Source: Rhea pennata
Lineage: Eukaryota > Chordata > Aves > Rheiformes > Rheidae
Direction of reading: 5' to 3'
Assembly: GCF_028389875.1 (NCBI RefSeq)
Contig: NC_084670.1
Span: 16,649,383 to 16,713,382 of the forward strand
Length of the DNA: 64,000 nucleotides
Made by a program: the position numbers and the translations under genes. The notes under the pieces are model-generated. The model did no database searches. It saw nothing but the letters and a program-made list of their open reading frames with translations, and was not told the origin of the DNA. Below, one piece after another: positions 46,690 to 61,600 of this stretch. Within the stretch, counting starts at the first letter, position 1. Each line of letters starts with the position of its first letter.

Positions 46690-49600
46690 CTAGAACAAAG
46701 AAGTTAAACCAGAGTCAGCTGAATTCGTATTGCAACAAGAAGCGAAACATGAAAGAACGCCCATTTTCTTCCCTCTACATTACGCCCTAGGAACATGCAT
46801 GAATACATGCAAATTACAGCCAACACATTCCACTATTACGTTTTCTGCTATTGTTTGATATATTTAATTAGAAAAACTACTGTAAAAGCTCAGTTTTGAA
46901 GATTCATGCCAGATTCAAACTGCAACTGAGGAAAGTCCACCTAGAAGTAGAAGCTTCCAGAGCACTGATTAAACTCACTGCATGAGTTAATCACTATCTA
47001 GCTCTGGTTCAAAGAGAAGCAAACAGCTCAGCTCACACACCTCTTCCAGGCTAAAAGGAAAAACAGAAAGCAAGCACAGCATAAAGTGGTTAAAAACACT
47101 ACAAAAAAACCAATGCTGAAAAACACCTAGAGAAGCTAAAGACACACCAGAGCTGAACTCTTGTGTTTCTCTTTTGTTCTAATGTTCTGCACTATTAATA
47201 GAAGCTCATTTGCATTAATTTTTCTAAGCAGCCACAACCCCGTGTCAAAAGTACACTCAAACAGGTTTGATGGTCATGTTACCTGAACGCATGATTATAG
47301 AGCATAAGTTACTAATAGTGTCCTCCACTGTTACCGGCTTCCTATGGTAAACAGTACAAATACTTTTACTGGTCTGTGCCTGTTGAATGTCCGAACTGCA
47401 AAACTTTCAGTTTTGAGCGGGCCATAACCTCTTGTAATTAGATACAGAGACTTTCTATTCCAGTTCACTGCTGGAAACATAGCATACATAAACACTTAGA
47501 GAGCAGAATGTCACTTTGCTGTTGTTGTTGTTAGATTCCTTGCATTTAAGCATAAAGCTTAATCCTGATATGCCAAATGCTTCTCTCTCTGGGTCCACAT
47601 TACAGGTCTCCCCAGAGAATTTTAGTCTTTGTACTTTGCACAGTAACATGAAATAACTATCACTGTTTTTTTCCCCTTTCTTTTAAAATATAAAGAGGGC
47701 TTTCTGTTTGGACTATGTTCTATTAAGATGAAGGGCCATGGGTTAACAATATCTTGCCAGTATTACATGTTCTAACTGAACAAGGACCATTTGTTTTCAG
47801 CTGGAAAAACAAGGAAATTGAAGTATTGCACAACATGTTTATTATCAAGTTGTCTATAAATCTACAGGCAGATTAAATTTAAGAGACGAGCCTGTGATCT
47901 TTTCCGGTCCAATCCTTCTGTTTACATTATACAAGCGCTCACTTGTTTACACTTCTGCATTCACATTTTACTTCAATTTTACCACAATCTGTCTTGCACA
48001 GTTCTTGCAAGCCAAGGGATACTATTCAGCATTTCTTCCGGGGTGAATGAAAACTCCACCACTTACTTTTGCATCATTGACAACAAACGTAAACTCCTAT
48101 GTATAAAGCTACATCTAGTTGCTTTTGTCTCTTACAGCAGTCATAGTAACTAACCCCAAACTTTTGTGATTAGCTTCTGTGTTGTATCTGCTGCCCAAAC
48201 AGCTCCTGCTTTCCCTTCTTACAGCCACATTTCCCACCTCTCCTGCACTGGCTCTAGTGGTTGTGCAGCCGCCTGGTACAGCTGACTCCAGCGAGCGCCC
48301 TCAGCTCACTGATCTGACTGAAAACTGCTAGATAGCAGCTCTGGGGCTGCACCAGCTCTACAGCTGGTGAGGGAGGCAGCAAGAAACGTCCCAGCTTGCC
48401 TCAACTCAATCCCAAAGCTGCATCGTAAGTCAAATTAACTTTCCTCTTGCTCTTATTTTCAGAGTTTTGCCCACTGCGGTCGCGTCCTAGGGAGCCCCCG
48501 GTCAGGGCCAGCCCACACTCCTTACAGCCGGCAGGGTGCAATTGCGGCAGGAGGCGCTTCCAGGACACGGTCACTGCCGCATCAGTAGAGCGCGAACAAA
48601 ATTAAAAAGCACCGCCATTTACGTTTTAACTTGCTCAGAGCTTTCTGATGGTGATGTCCTCTCAGCACTTGGGTCTGAATTTACAAGACTGGTGGAAAGT
48701 AACTCACTCAGCTGAGAATAGCAGCAGAGTAGCTAACGGCATCTATTTGGAAGCAAACTATCATAAATCAAACTTACAGAAAAAAATAGACAACACAGCT
48801 GAGACTATCCTTAGCCTTTTTTTTTTTTTTTTTCCTCCTCTCTACACTACATTAATTCTCTACATGGACTTTCTCGCCAAACTCACCTCTCCTGTTGTGA
48901 GGATACAGAGACAGAAGCAGGTGCTCGCAGCCAGCTGCTTGCGGCAGCGGCTCTAGGCCCTGCCGCAGCAACACCGCCTGATTCACAGCAGCTTGCTGCC
49001 AGTGATCTTTTTGGCAGGAGCAACAAGCCAAGCGATACTCTCAGGGTGGAAACTATTGCTTGCAACAGGAACGAAGAAGCAACCCGTGACAGCTGAAGTC
49101 ACTGACTCATCCAGCACATTCTTGACACACAGTGCACCACCAGAAACCTTGGGCACTTAAATGACTTCAGTATATTATTCACAAACTTGTCAATTTTGTT
49201 GTGCTGTTTCAATGAGATTCAAGTGAATTTCTTCTGTATTTTCTTCACCTTTCTTAATGCTTTACATTTCTACCCAAGAAAGGGTTAAACCCACTCCAAC
49301 AATTCTTTTATCTTAAAAAATAAAAACCATATTTTTTAGATATTTTTAAAAAATCCTTAGATTTAGAATAAGTCTATAGATACAGATTTAACCAGAATTA
49401 AGTAAATCTGAGATTATGTAAGGTGATCTGCCATAAAAAGCAGGCAGAAAGACAAAAAATACAGTGTAGATTTCAATCCTTTCTGTAATCACAACCCCTT
49501 CTAATAGTAATATTTATTGGGCATCTTGCATAGTTAGATTATAAAAAATACTATGCTGAAAACCACATGTTCACATGTCTAGCCTGCACTTTCATCTGCT

Positions 49601-52600
49601 ACAGCTTAATCATTTATAGCTCATATCCAGGAAGTGACAACAGACCCAGGACCCCCCCCCCCCTTTTTTTTTTTTAATTTAATTTGCCAGAAATAATTCC
49701 TTGCCAATCCATGCTTATAAGTCAGGAGCCCTTCAGAATAATATGGCTCAAGTACAGCCTGGTTAGGAATGGGAATCTCTATGTTTGTGGCAGGAATATC
49801 TACTCTGCATTCACAAATGAATTAAAAATGCATTTTTGTATGCTATATGTTTAATAATTATCATTTACTTCTCTTTTCTAGTCTGGAATGTAAATGCCTA
49901 GGATCAAAAATCTCCCTCTCTCTCTGTTCTTTTTTAAAAAAAAAGGGGGGGCTCAAACAAATGTAAGTGCCTTTACCCAAATACTCCTTAAATGAGTTGT
50001 GAAATATTTTACGTACTGAGCATAGGGTGTCACAGAGTCCCTCTGACTGTCTCAAATGCAGTCACATTGTAAGTAATGCAGTATTGCCAAGTCTGGCCCT
50101 TCTTGGCCCTCCACATCTCCCAGGTACCCCCTATGTCTTGTAGGAAAAGCCAGCCTCCTGTTAAATTTTATTTTTATTCTATAAACAAATCCAATTGGAT
50201 GTAACTCATTTGGATTAACTGTAATTTTGTTTCATGTTTCAACTGGTGCAGAAAATCAGCAGAGATGAATGTTACAAAACAAATTGGTTCTCCACACCAT
50301 CATTAATCAGACCACTGTGAAAAGGAAGATATTACAACATGGAACAATGGATCCATCTTCTGTATGATTAGGTAACTTTCAACATTTACTCGGCCAAAGA
50401 ATATCTCAAAACAGTAATAACAGCTTTGAATCTAATATTGTTTCACTGTATTATCCTCAAACTCTCCATATTACTACTGAAAAGCAGCAATATCTTAGCC
50501 TGTCTTGTGAATTCATGCATGGCTTGTGTAAGAGGACACCACAGTTCAATACTTAATTCCCAAGCAGAGGAAGAAATGTAGAGAAACTCACCCTGGGCTG
50601 AAATCCAAGGCTCACTGATGTCACTATGAATATTTCCACTGACTTATGCCTCTCTGAATACCAAGGGAAATACGAACACTGGAGAATTATTTCCCATTCA
50701 AAAACGAAACCTTAACAAAAATAGTTACCTTCACTTCTACTTTGGTCACTGAGAGAATCAGAATTTCACCTCCTTTCTTACTGTGGACTGATTCCAAATT
50801 GTGCAAGAGCACATGAACTACTCAGGTTAAGAAGTAGGAGCTAAAAGCTACTTTTTTTCTTAAGTACTTTTTATGCAGAGCTCTGGACAAATGACTTGAA
50901 GTTGCACAGCTTCTTGCGTAAGAATGTCATCAACTCTACCAAATTACAAATGCAAAAATAAGAAAAACACCTTGCGCCTCTCAGGCACCAAACTAATGAA
51001 TCCCACACTGTCTCTGGAATCGTCAAAGCAGGAAAGCAGCTTTAAAACAAACGAACAAAAAACCAAACCCTGACTCTAATTAATATGTGGAAATACTGTC
51101 TATGGGTTTGTCTTCTCTGGTTGCTTTACTTGCATAAAGCACTTTCATGGCTTTTTATATTATATATTCAAACTCTGTCATTTGGTAAGGAAGTAATTAA
51201 CACTGCAAAATTCCCATTAAACAAAATGGCAGAATACAAAAAGAAATTATATAATCATCACGTTTTCTTTACATTAAGAAGTTATATTACCTCATATTTT
51301 AAGAATCCTGATACTACTCAGTTATCCTGTGAATTAGTCTACATTGTCACACACACAAAAACACACAGCAATAGTTTGATACTTAGCTTGATCAGATTCA
51401 TGAAACATTACCTGGCCATAGCTGGAGTAAGTAATGAAGAACTTCTATGTGCTTTTTGAAGTCCAGAGCACTAGCAAGTTCTTCCGAGTCTGTGAAGACT
51501 CTGTTACTATGACTGCTGGTCTCCTGCCTCTGGCTCAGTAAAACAGGACCAAAACATACAGCTAAATTCTGGCATGTCATCTTATTTATTTCGTGGTAGG
51601 AAGCCACCAACTTCAGGTGATCCAATAGCATCTTCAGGGTAGCCTACAAGAAAAAAATACATTTGAGGAAGCAAGATATTAGACTAATTCAGTGTTATCA
51701 TCCTAATGTCTTTGTCTAGAGGGACAAGATTAAGGTTGCTAGTATTATAGCTAAGGTTTTTCTACCAACACCCATCAATGCAACATCTAAGTCCTGAATA
51801 AAAAAATGGACTAGACTCCATCACAGTACCAACTAGTTAAGACAGACTGTCTAATAAAACTTAGCTTGTCTCTTACCTGATCTCAGTTTTATGTGGATGA
51901 GTTTTCTTTCAGTGGAGAGGGGACATCAGGGAAAGGAGAGAAGCTGCAGAGGCAGCACAGAAGATCCATTTACATTAAGAAATAAAGAAACCCTCAATAT
52001 GACTTCAGCACTAGAACAAACCTCCAGAAGTCAGTTTAGCTTTATCAAAAGTGACTTCTAGCTAGTTGTCTGGTCACCCAGTCTGCTGTAAGTGGAAATG
52101 ATTTACATGAACTTTAAAAAAATAGTGTAATTTTTGCAGAGATAATTTGTGAAGGTACGTTCTATTTTAATTAATACAGAAATAAAAGTTATATTTTATG
52201 TATGTATATATTATGTTGCCTTTACTCTTGGCTGTATAGCACAAAAATATCTGTACTTCGGGAAGAGAAATTACATGAAGGGTATGATATTATTCATCAT
52301 TAATACAAATACCAAAAAGTAAAGCAAATTCTTGATTTACTCATCCTTCAGTATATCCCATCCTTTACATTTCTAGGAATATTTACAGTAGGTCTTAAAT
52401 GAGGAAATCCCTATCAAGTGAAAGTTTGAGTGTTTGCCCCAAATTTACAAGCTGTCCTAAATCAGAGGGTACTAAGAAGAAATACACCACCTCAGACAAC
52501 CCAGCAAATCCTGCTCAATGAACCTGTTGCACCCAGAGCACTATAAAGTGAGATGTTAGAAGAACTGAGAAAAGCGATATCTCATGATATTTGTTATAAA

Positions 52601-55593
52601 TATAAAAGAAATGACTTCTATCACCGCTTAAGTTCAACTTCATCCAATGGAAGGTGAGCATTCATTCCACAGTGCACACACTTTTTTTTCTTAGCATGTC
52701 CATGGAGGACTTTGCATACTTGCAAACATGCAAGCCAAAAGACAATAAATCCCCAAACCAGCATTATGCGTCTGGTACGCAACAGTTTTTAATAATGGCT
52801 CTGCATGCAAAACTTATACAGAACGCATCTCAAGCTACTGCGCAGTCTTCTCACTCTCTCCTTCACAGTAAAACTGGTTAACTGTGGTTTTCTCTGTAGT
52901 TGGATTTGGCAACTATCTAACAGTCCACAGCATTATTACATTGCATAATATGGGAAGCTAAGAGTTTATTGTACATATTTAGGAAAAGGAATGCATTTCC
53001 TCATTTAGTCTTGGCATAAAGAACAAAGAGCTCCACAGAAATGTAGCATGACCCTGCACGGGAATCATCTGTGATCTAACATTTTAAAAAATGGCATTCA
53101 CAGTTTTTCATTCAGTTTATAGAGACAATATAAAAATCTATAATACAGAGCCTGAGATTATTAAGAGCATGGAAGTACTTTCAGCTAAAGAGGCAGGGCA
53201 TCAAAAATCCATATAGATCTTTAAGTCAAAATGTGTATGTCTGTTTTCTATGTCCAGTGTAAAAGTGTTTCTTTATTTTCTGAAGTTCGTTATTTATCAC
53301 TTGAATGTGCTAATACTGCTCACCTTCTCAACATCTGGCAGGCAATCCAGGAGGGCTGCTGTGAGCTCAGAATCACTTGGGTCATTTTCACAACCACTTG
53401 CTGTCATTTTCAAGGGATTTTTCAGCATTGCATCCAGCACTGCTTCATACAGCTGTTTGGTTATCAGGGGAGAGGGCAGCTCTCTCAGATAATCCTTTAG
53501 GACACCTTCACAAAAGACACAAAATAGTTAACTTTAAACAAGCTGCAGACTTACTTTTCAGAATTGTCTGGGAGTAATAAGGCACAAACTTCATTCATCT
53601 CACCAGATGAATCACCCACGTAAGCTACAAACCTCTCACTTGGGAGTGAGGGATGGGAAAACAACCTTAAGGATACAGTAAAGCATTGAGAGATTATCAT
53701 AAAGTAACCTAAAAGCTGTGAGGTCCCACTGCAATGCCCTCACAAAGCCAAAAAGCAGCAGCAGGTCTGCCTTCCAGCTGCATCCTGCAGCACTGTGAGC
53801 CTCAGCAGCTCCTCTAAGATCACACATAAAGAAAGGCTCATGGTGACTAAGGTGCTTTCCAGAGAAGATGGGTGCATGTAGGGGCTGCTGCACATGTGGA
53901 GGTAGATAAGCCTGCTTGTCATTCTCTCCAGGCAGGTGGGAGAGCATTTCTCCAGATCTTCCTCCTGACTGGGGCAAGAGAAAGGCAAAACAGGGCTCTT
54001 GGCAGTCCACCTATTGTCCAAGGAAAGGAGCTGGTATGAACACCAAAGCCTCAAGCCTGACAACACATCCTGCTTTTGATATGCCTGGCAATTAATTGCT
54101 TTCTGTTTATTTTTAATTATAAAACTATGTGCAAATGTCTCAGTGCTGGTGTTACACACTGTGAACCACACAGGGTTTTCTCATCTAACAAAGCAGAAAC
54201 CAAACATCTTCCTTGAGAAGGGAAACACCAACTCACCCCTGCCTCACATTTCTCTTTCCCCTCCCAGATACACCACTTACATCTGCTGTGGGAGCCATAA
54301 AACAGAGCTGCAGCTACAGGACACGTTGGCTAAAGCAGCCATTCACTAGCAAGCCGCTCCACGTAGCTTCATCCTGGGCAGAAGAGCCTTCAGGTGTGGG
54401 AGAACCAGAGCCATGTTGTTCCTACCATCTACAGCTAAGTGATTTGAGACATGCATGGTGGGGATCTGTCTGCAGGAACAGACTTATTTCTGCAGGGAAA
54501 TATGCTCCCTGGAAAAAGTGACTTGTGCAGAGTCATTGCCAGTCTCAGCACTGAACTCTTCCCACCTGCAAAAAAGTACTGCACTGTGCTAAAAGTCCCA
54601 AGAAGTGCTAGGGCAGAGGCCATTTCTATGGGATGCAACAGCCGGGCAAGCACTTCACTACACCTACGCTCCTAATGCAGACATAAACCAACAAGAAGCA
54701 ACCGAGTTGAGTGTTTGCATTCTCCACAAACCGGTTTTAAAGGCTGGCTGATACTTCGAGTGGGGATTGTAACAATAATAAAAATAATAAAAAACCTACA
54801 GGACCTCTAATAGGAGCCCCTTGGAAAGAATACAAACGTAACTCTATCCAAGGCAAGATATCCAGTAAAACTAACAAAAATCATTGAAGAATTTTTCTCC
54901 GCCTCCCAGCAGCTTTTCTTTCCCTTTTAAACAATCAAGACAATGCACTCTGTACCACAAACAGCTAATCATTTCAGCTATACCACAGCTAAATTTAAAT
55001 ACTTGGTTAAGAAGAAACAGTGGATTACAAAAGCCCTTAGAAATCCCTGTCCTCAGGCACCCATCCTCTGATAATGGAAAGTTGAAAAGGGGGAAGATGG
55101 AGATTTTTTGGTATGCTCTCCACATAGCCTTGTAAAATTCCAAATCACGGCAAATACCATCGATTTCGTCTTATTTAAGAAAACGACACTTGTTGTTGGC
55201 TCAGTCTTTATGACCCAGCTGTAAACTGAACTGCATCAGCAATGAGCTTTGTTACGAGGTCACTTCTAAAAAGCACGCGTTTTCCCCTTCATAGCCATGT
55301 TCACGTGTTCATATTTGTAAAAAAGGGTGACACAACTGTGTCAAGTGCAGACAGTCAAGTAATATTCCAAGAACAGTGCAGGATCACCCTCTGGAGCAGC
55401 CAGACAATCTCTCCCCGCAGTTTAAGGAAAAAGGGCAGCAAAACAAAAAATATAACTTTGCAGATCACCATACAGCACGTAACAATGCGCGCTGTGTTTA
55501 AAATGGGAACGTTCCATCAGGAACATGAAAAATGAGAACACCATCTGTATATTTTTCTGAAAACACACATTTTCTCCTTGCTCCCCTCCCCCT

Positions 55594-55651
<58 letters not shown>

Positions 55652-58600
55652 TATATATATATACACTTTTATCAGGGCTTGTTTCTCTTTCAAAAAAGCA
55701 CAGCTGAAAGTCTGAAATCAGAATTAGCTTGCAGCAGGAAATGAGGATAAGGTCGTGTCTTAATCATATCAAGTTTATACTGTTGCAACACTTGCAATCA
55801 GCTATCAATAACTGCTTAGAAGGACTCCATGTAATACCATCCACAGGCACAGGACTTCTCCCTGCCAAAGGGCTCTCTCCTGTTTAACCTGGTGTAACAG
55901 GAGAGTTCAGGAGCCCTTTGACCTTTCTAAAGCCTTTTGCTATTCACTCTAAATTACCCCTGCAAGAGGCTGCAGTTACTTTTTTTCTAATGAAACTATG
56001 CTTCTCCCTCCACCTCACTATCACAGTCTCCTTGGCACAACCGCTCACCACACAGAACAAATTTGGACAGCAAGCAAAAATTCACTTCACTTCATTAATT
56101 GTTCATTTTTCTGACCCAATGAACCTTTAAGAGCATTACATGCTTTATTCAGAGATATGAATTCACATGGATGAGAACAGATGTGATGCAACAACATTAC
56201 TGCTGGTTAGCTCCTAAAACTGGCAGCACATGTTATTTTGATGCACAAGCACACTCAATTGTGTGTAAGTCTGTGCAAGTCCCAAGAAATTTCTCAGTGA
56301 AGAATCACTAAATGTTCATTCTTTAGTCTTAGGAAAGCTGTCAAAACAAATCTTTAGAAAAAAGCAGAGCTATTCAAATTTCAAAAACGACACAATAAGG
56401 TACTTCTCTTCAAAGCACTGAAGATTTATGCTGAGGATTCATATTTTATGGAACATGTGTTTTGGCTTATAGAAGTATGAATCATGTGCATCTGCCCTAG
56501 CATTGCAAACACAGCAGTAAAATATTAGGGAAAACATTCTGCATCTACCAAACATACATGAAATAGATTCTTTGGGCGCTTTTACTCTCGGTACTAAGCA
56601 CAGTGGATATCTCAGGTCTGTGGGCACAACTTGCTGCTTGCCTTTACATTGAGATCGCACTATTTACAATTAATCAGAGAACTCATTATATTTCAGTATG
56701 TGGAAGTTATTGGTGCAAACAGAGTTTCCCCCCTGCTCCCTCTGACATACACGACACCATTTGGATTAAGTCTTGCAACGTGGTATTCAAACACAGGGGC
56801 TAGTGGAAGTTACACAGCAGAGCTGCAGTGGTAGTAGAGGAAACATATGCACTTTTAAATGTGTTCCTTAAAATAACGTTTCCCTCTAAGTAAGTAAACT
56901 CTTGCAATTTAACATACAAAAGCATATCCAGTAGTCTTTACATCAGACATGACAGCTGTATGCTTTTGACCCTTATAAAACAATCTGGTTGCAAAAAATT
57001 GTACGGCACCAATACAAACCAAAAAGGGACTAAGAGTCCAGGAGATCTTACACATTCGCCAATACCTTCCTGCCATCACCTTCAATAAGGCCTACAGCAA
57101 TGTACAACGTAATATTAAAGTGCACTTTTCTATTTCGTCACTACATCATAGACTCATGATAGAAAGAAATCAGACTAGTGCAGCCAATCCTATTGGGGTT
57201 TTTGATTTATAGTGAGCACTGTCCGAGGTCAGATTTCAGTTTCAATCAATTATGGTTGATTCTGAGCTTACAATGTACTCAGAAGCTCAAAATACTTATG
57301 AAATATCACTTTTTTTTTTAATGTTGGTAACAAGTTCCTATACCCTCCCCACCATAAGACTGCATCAGTTCTGCAAATACTGCTTCATCATAGATAGCTT
57401 GGGAGTGCAATGCTATTTTTATTATTCTCTGTGCCAAAAACTCACATCAGCAATGTATCTGTTTGACATTTGTCTACTTACATCAACATCATACCGTTCC
57501 TGCTGTTTGGCACAAAGCAATAGAGCATCTTTTTTTGGAGCTGATTTATGAAAATTGGGAAGAAAACAGAACTTCAATTATTTCATGGAACAATCTGATT
57601 TTAGAAGTTATCTTCGCTTTTCTCACAAATTTATTTTTAAAGAGAAAAAAAAAAGAAGTTAAAAGATCTTTTGAAGTATTTACTATACACCTTCTCTTAA
57701 TAGAGAATACATCATATCAGAGTGAAACGTAAGCCCAATATTCTGCTTCTGGGAAAGACAGTACTTGTGAGGAAGTTAGGACCAACACTGAAACCAGCCA
57801 AATCAAGCAAGATGAACGAGGTAATTGAAAACTCTTTACCACAAGGTTCTTATCAAAGTGAATGTCACCGTGCAGTATCTTCAGTTAATACTTCTTGTAA
57901 TTATAAAATATATTAATATAAAATTTACTCCAAATACACTGAGATGAAATAAATCAAACAGGGTAGAACTGTCCAATTCATCTGAACATTACAGAAAGTG
58001 CATTGGCACAGGAAATTTATACTCTGGTTACTACTGTTATGTCTCCCATCTCTGGACAGGTATGAAACAAATTTCCTTGTCCAGTTTCTTGAAGTAATCA
58101 GTTTAGTCTGCGACTCCTGAAATCATATCAACTTTGATTTACATAAAAAAATATTATCAATACTTATGAAATTGTTCCACTTTTAAGCAAACAAAGAAAA
58201 AAATTCAACACCTTAATTTAGTTGTGCAGTGCAACTGCTGCGAACACTCTCACTGAGAAAGATGATGCAAATGAAGGCATGCTTCATAAGATCTTCTATT
58301 GTTGCACTCCAAGACATTCTCACCTTTGCCAGAAATCTTGCTGTGTGACAGCAAGCAAAGGGCCACTCCAGTTTGCACAGGTTAGGCTATTTAATAATGC
58401 TTTAAAAGATGATCAAATGAGGGTACTTTCCTGCGGTTCTAACCAGGCTGTGTAAGATGATGGGAAATCCGTTGACCTTAAGGATAGCAAGATTTGCTGA
58501 ACAGCTTCAACCCTGTGCACACTGATGTTTTTATACTAAATTACGAGTGTTACTGAAATTACAGCATGTGGACTCAAGCACAGACATCTTTGCTAGACTG

Positions 58601-61600
58601 TGGCCTAACATCGTAACAGCAAACCATTTTTCTCTTTACTTGTGCCCTCTGCTTTTTCAAAAATCCTACAATCTTCGACATAAAGGGATGACAAAAGGTG
58701 GATCTGAAATGGGCCCATGTGCTGCAGAGTAACTACCACAACACAGTTCCCAATCACAACTGAATTTAAGATTTACTACAGCACAAACTGACAACAGAGG
58801 TAGAGTCTGCTCCAGGAACTTTCGTTCCTTTCAAACTCCCATTTTTCTCTGTAACTAATAAGGTAGGTTTTAAAAGCTGCTCTTTTCATACCCTCCCTCT
58901 AAATCACTTATCTATACATCACCAAGGTTACTGTACTCATTTTCATTTAACCTTTGGCAATAAAAAAGTAGCTACTAGCTTGTTAAATGACAACAGAAAA
59001 ATAGTTAAAAAGTCACCTTTTAAAAAAATACTTTATAAATATGTCACAATTATACATTAAAAGAAAAGCAAGTAAATTTATTACCTGTTATCACATTAAT
59101 ATCTGGGTACTGGTTTTCACAGAGAGAAACAGCCTTGCTATCTCTCTCAAATGCCTCTCGAAGCTCTTTCTTAACTGCTGCTGAGCCACATAATCGATAC
59201 AGGCCCACAACCTAGAAGCAAAAACAATGGCCACACATCAATTATTTTCCTGCACAGAGGATAACAAATCACATTGTTTTGTCTCTTCTGGGAAGCGTGA
59301 CTAGCATTCAAACAAATATTAGGAAACCTAAGTTAAAGAAAGCAAGCAGTGACAACTCTTAACATCAACTAACAATGCGCATATTAAGCTCTACAAAAGA
59401 AATGTAGTTGGGACTGTAAGGAGCAAGTGAATGATATTAATGTCTTCTGTAATATCAAACATTCTGGGCAGTATTTTACTGAGAGAAGTCTATTTTATCC
59501 TACATACTCAAATTACCATTATTTTTCTTAGTATAATTGCTTAATTTTACAACATAAAACTAGAACTTGAGCAGAAATAAATGAGGAGAAAAAGTATTTT
59601 GAGCTTAAGTATACCAGTAACTATACCTGTAATAAGTATAGTATATGAAAATAAGTACAAGTCATTAATCATTAGCAGAAAAAAGCAGCCACACTACCTA
59701 AGTGACTACCTAGTAAGTGGTAATACAAAATGCTATAAACCAATTAAAAAAAATAAAATAACCATAAACATATTTTTACAAAAATAAACTATACAGTAAA
59801 CAAAATTTATATTATATTTGGTATCACTTATCAGGGTTTCAAGAGAATTCTGGATACTCTATTATTACATCTGCAAGATACCTTAAAGATCACAAGGCAC
59901 AGTCAAGTACATGTTTAGTACTATATGAAAAGCTTTATGCAAAGGAGAGGTTATTCAACATGCTCAAGATGACAGGAATGAAACCCACACCATTCTTGGA
60001 CCAAATTACTAATTTGGTCATGGGCTTCCATGCACTCTAATTTGTTACGTTTTATCATTATTATTTGCCTTTATCACTATTATTTGCCATTATTTGATTT
60101 GCCTAACCACCATTTGCATAGAGCACTTCTTAGATCTTAAGGAACTAAGTCCTAAGTGTACTAATTATTTTTAATAATCTTTACAGGCAAGTGTACTGAG
60201 CAGTAAATGCCTAGTCCAAAATTACTGGAGAGTCAAAAAGGGTAGAAATGTGAATCTAGGTTTGCAAACAGGAGTACCTGTCCAGTTATATGTTAATGAG
60301 TACTGTACAATGTGAATATAACTCATTTTTAAATATAAAGTTATCTAATGGAATTTGTACTCCCTCTTCCTGAAGATGGCATGATCTTGTATTTGCCTAA
60401 TGCAATTACTGTTAACCATGAAGTTTTCTAATTCCACATCTGAATTGCAGGTGGAGGTGGCACACCATAACAGCCAGTAATCTGCAGTCTATAAGAAAGC
60501 CAAGTCTCAGCCAAGTTCACAGGCACATGGTTAAAATGAGAAGTTAACAGTGTATTTTGCACTTTTTGTCCTCCCTGTGCAAGTGCACAAATTAAATTTC
60601 ATGCTCAAAAGCATGAAGTACATGCAGACAATTCACTCTGAATTGCTTGATTATCAGTAATATCTTGATTACCCAATATCATCTGCATGACTAGGTGCTA
60701 ATAAGCCCAAAATAAAATGCTGAAGACATGGGACATACACACTGGAAAGAATACTTGTTATAACAGCTTTTCTACTGATTTGCAAAATGTTAGAAAAGCA
60801 TTCACAGTAAGAATGAGTCAAGTAGGCATTATCAGTAATGACTTCTGGCAAAATAATTGCATACAAATACTATTTCCTATCTCTATTTTATGACCAAGGT
60901 GATAAGTAGCAGTATTAAATCTTGTAATCATGTAACAGTAACACAGGTAGGTGTGACTACTTCTCAACTTCACTTGAGCAAGTGCATGTGTCAGAGAAAC
61001 CAAGGGCTCATGCTCGTTGTCTAGCAGCATATGAAAGTTCTCTCATCAACTGCAAATGAATTACCAAGGGGAAACATTTGCCATCAGGACTGTGCCTCTT
61101 CCTTCCTATCAGATTCCTTGTTTCTGTAACTAGGGATTGGCTTTCAGATCTCATTTCACATACCTATTTTTATCCATTAGATTACATTGCCCAATGAACA
61201 GTACCAAGAGGAAGAGAACACATCGCTAGCCATTACTGTCTTATACCATCCATCTTCTCTAATCTTGAAGACAGACAAGGGAAAGCAGCATTAGGAAAGA
61301 TGCTCTGTTCAAACTCCAAAAATCTACTCCCCGCCTTAATGCTGTGCACAGTAAAAGCGACGTCAGAGTCAAGTCTTGTGATATGGGAATGTGAATGCAC
61401 ATACGTAAGTAAAGGTTAGCAGAAGAACTGCTGTGACCACTTTGCTTTCAATGGCAAGATGCCTCAGTTTTGGATAGGTGGGAAATCAAATGAACCATAT
61501 CTCAGGAATCAGACGTTTCCAAATTCTAATCTCAGTTCTGCCTTATTTTAAGGGTCATTATAACTGCTGGAGCCTGCAGGTTCATTTATCTATTCCTAGT

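Noticed and set aside
53636-54171. Two long overlapping minus-strand frames (124 and 143 codons) in a SYDE2 intron.
   Set aside because: They are in different frames of the same DNA, with no SYDE2 similarity or other known motif.
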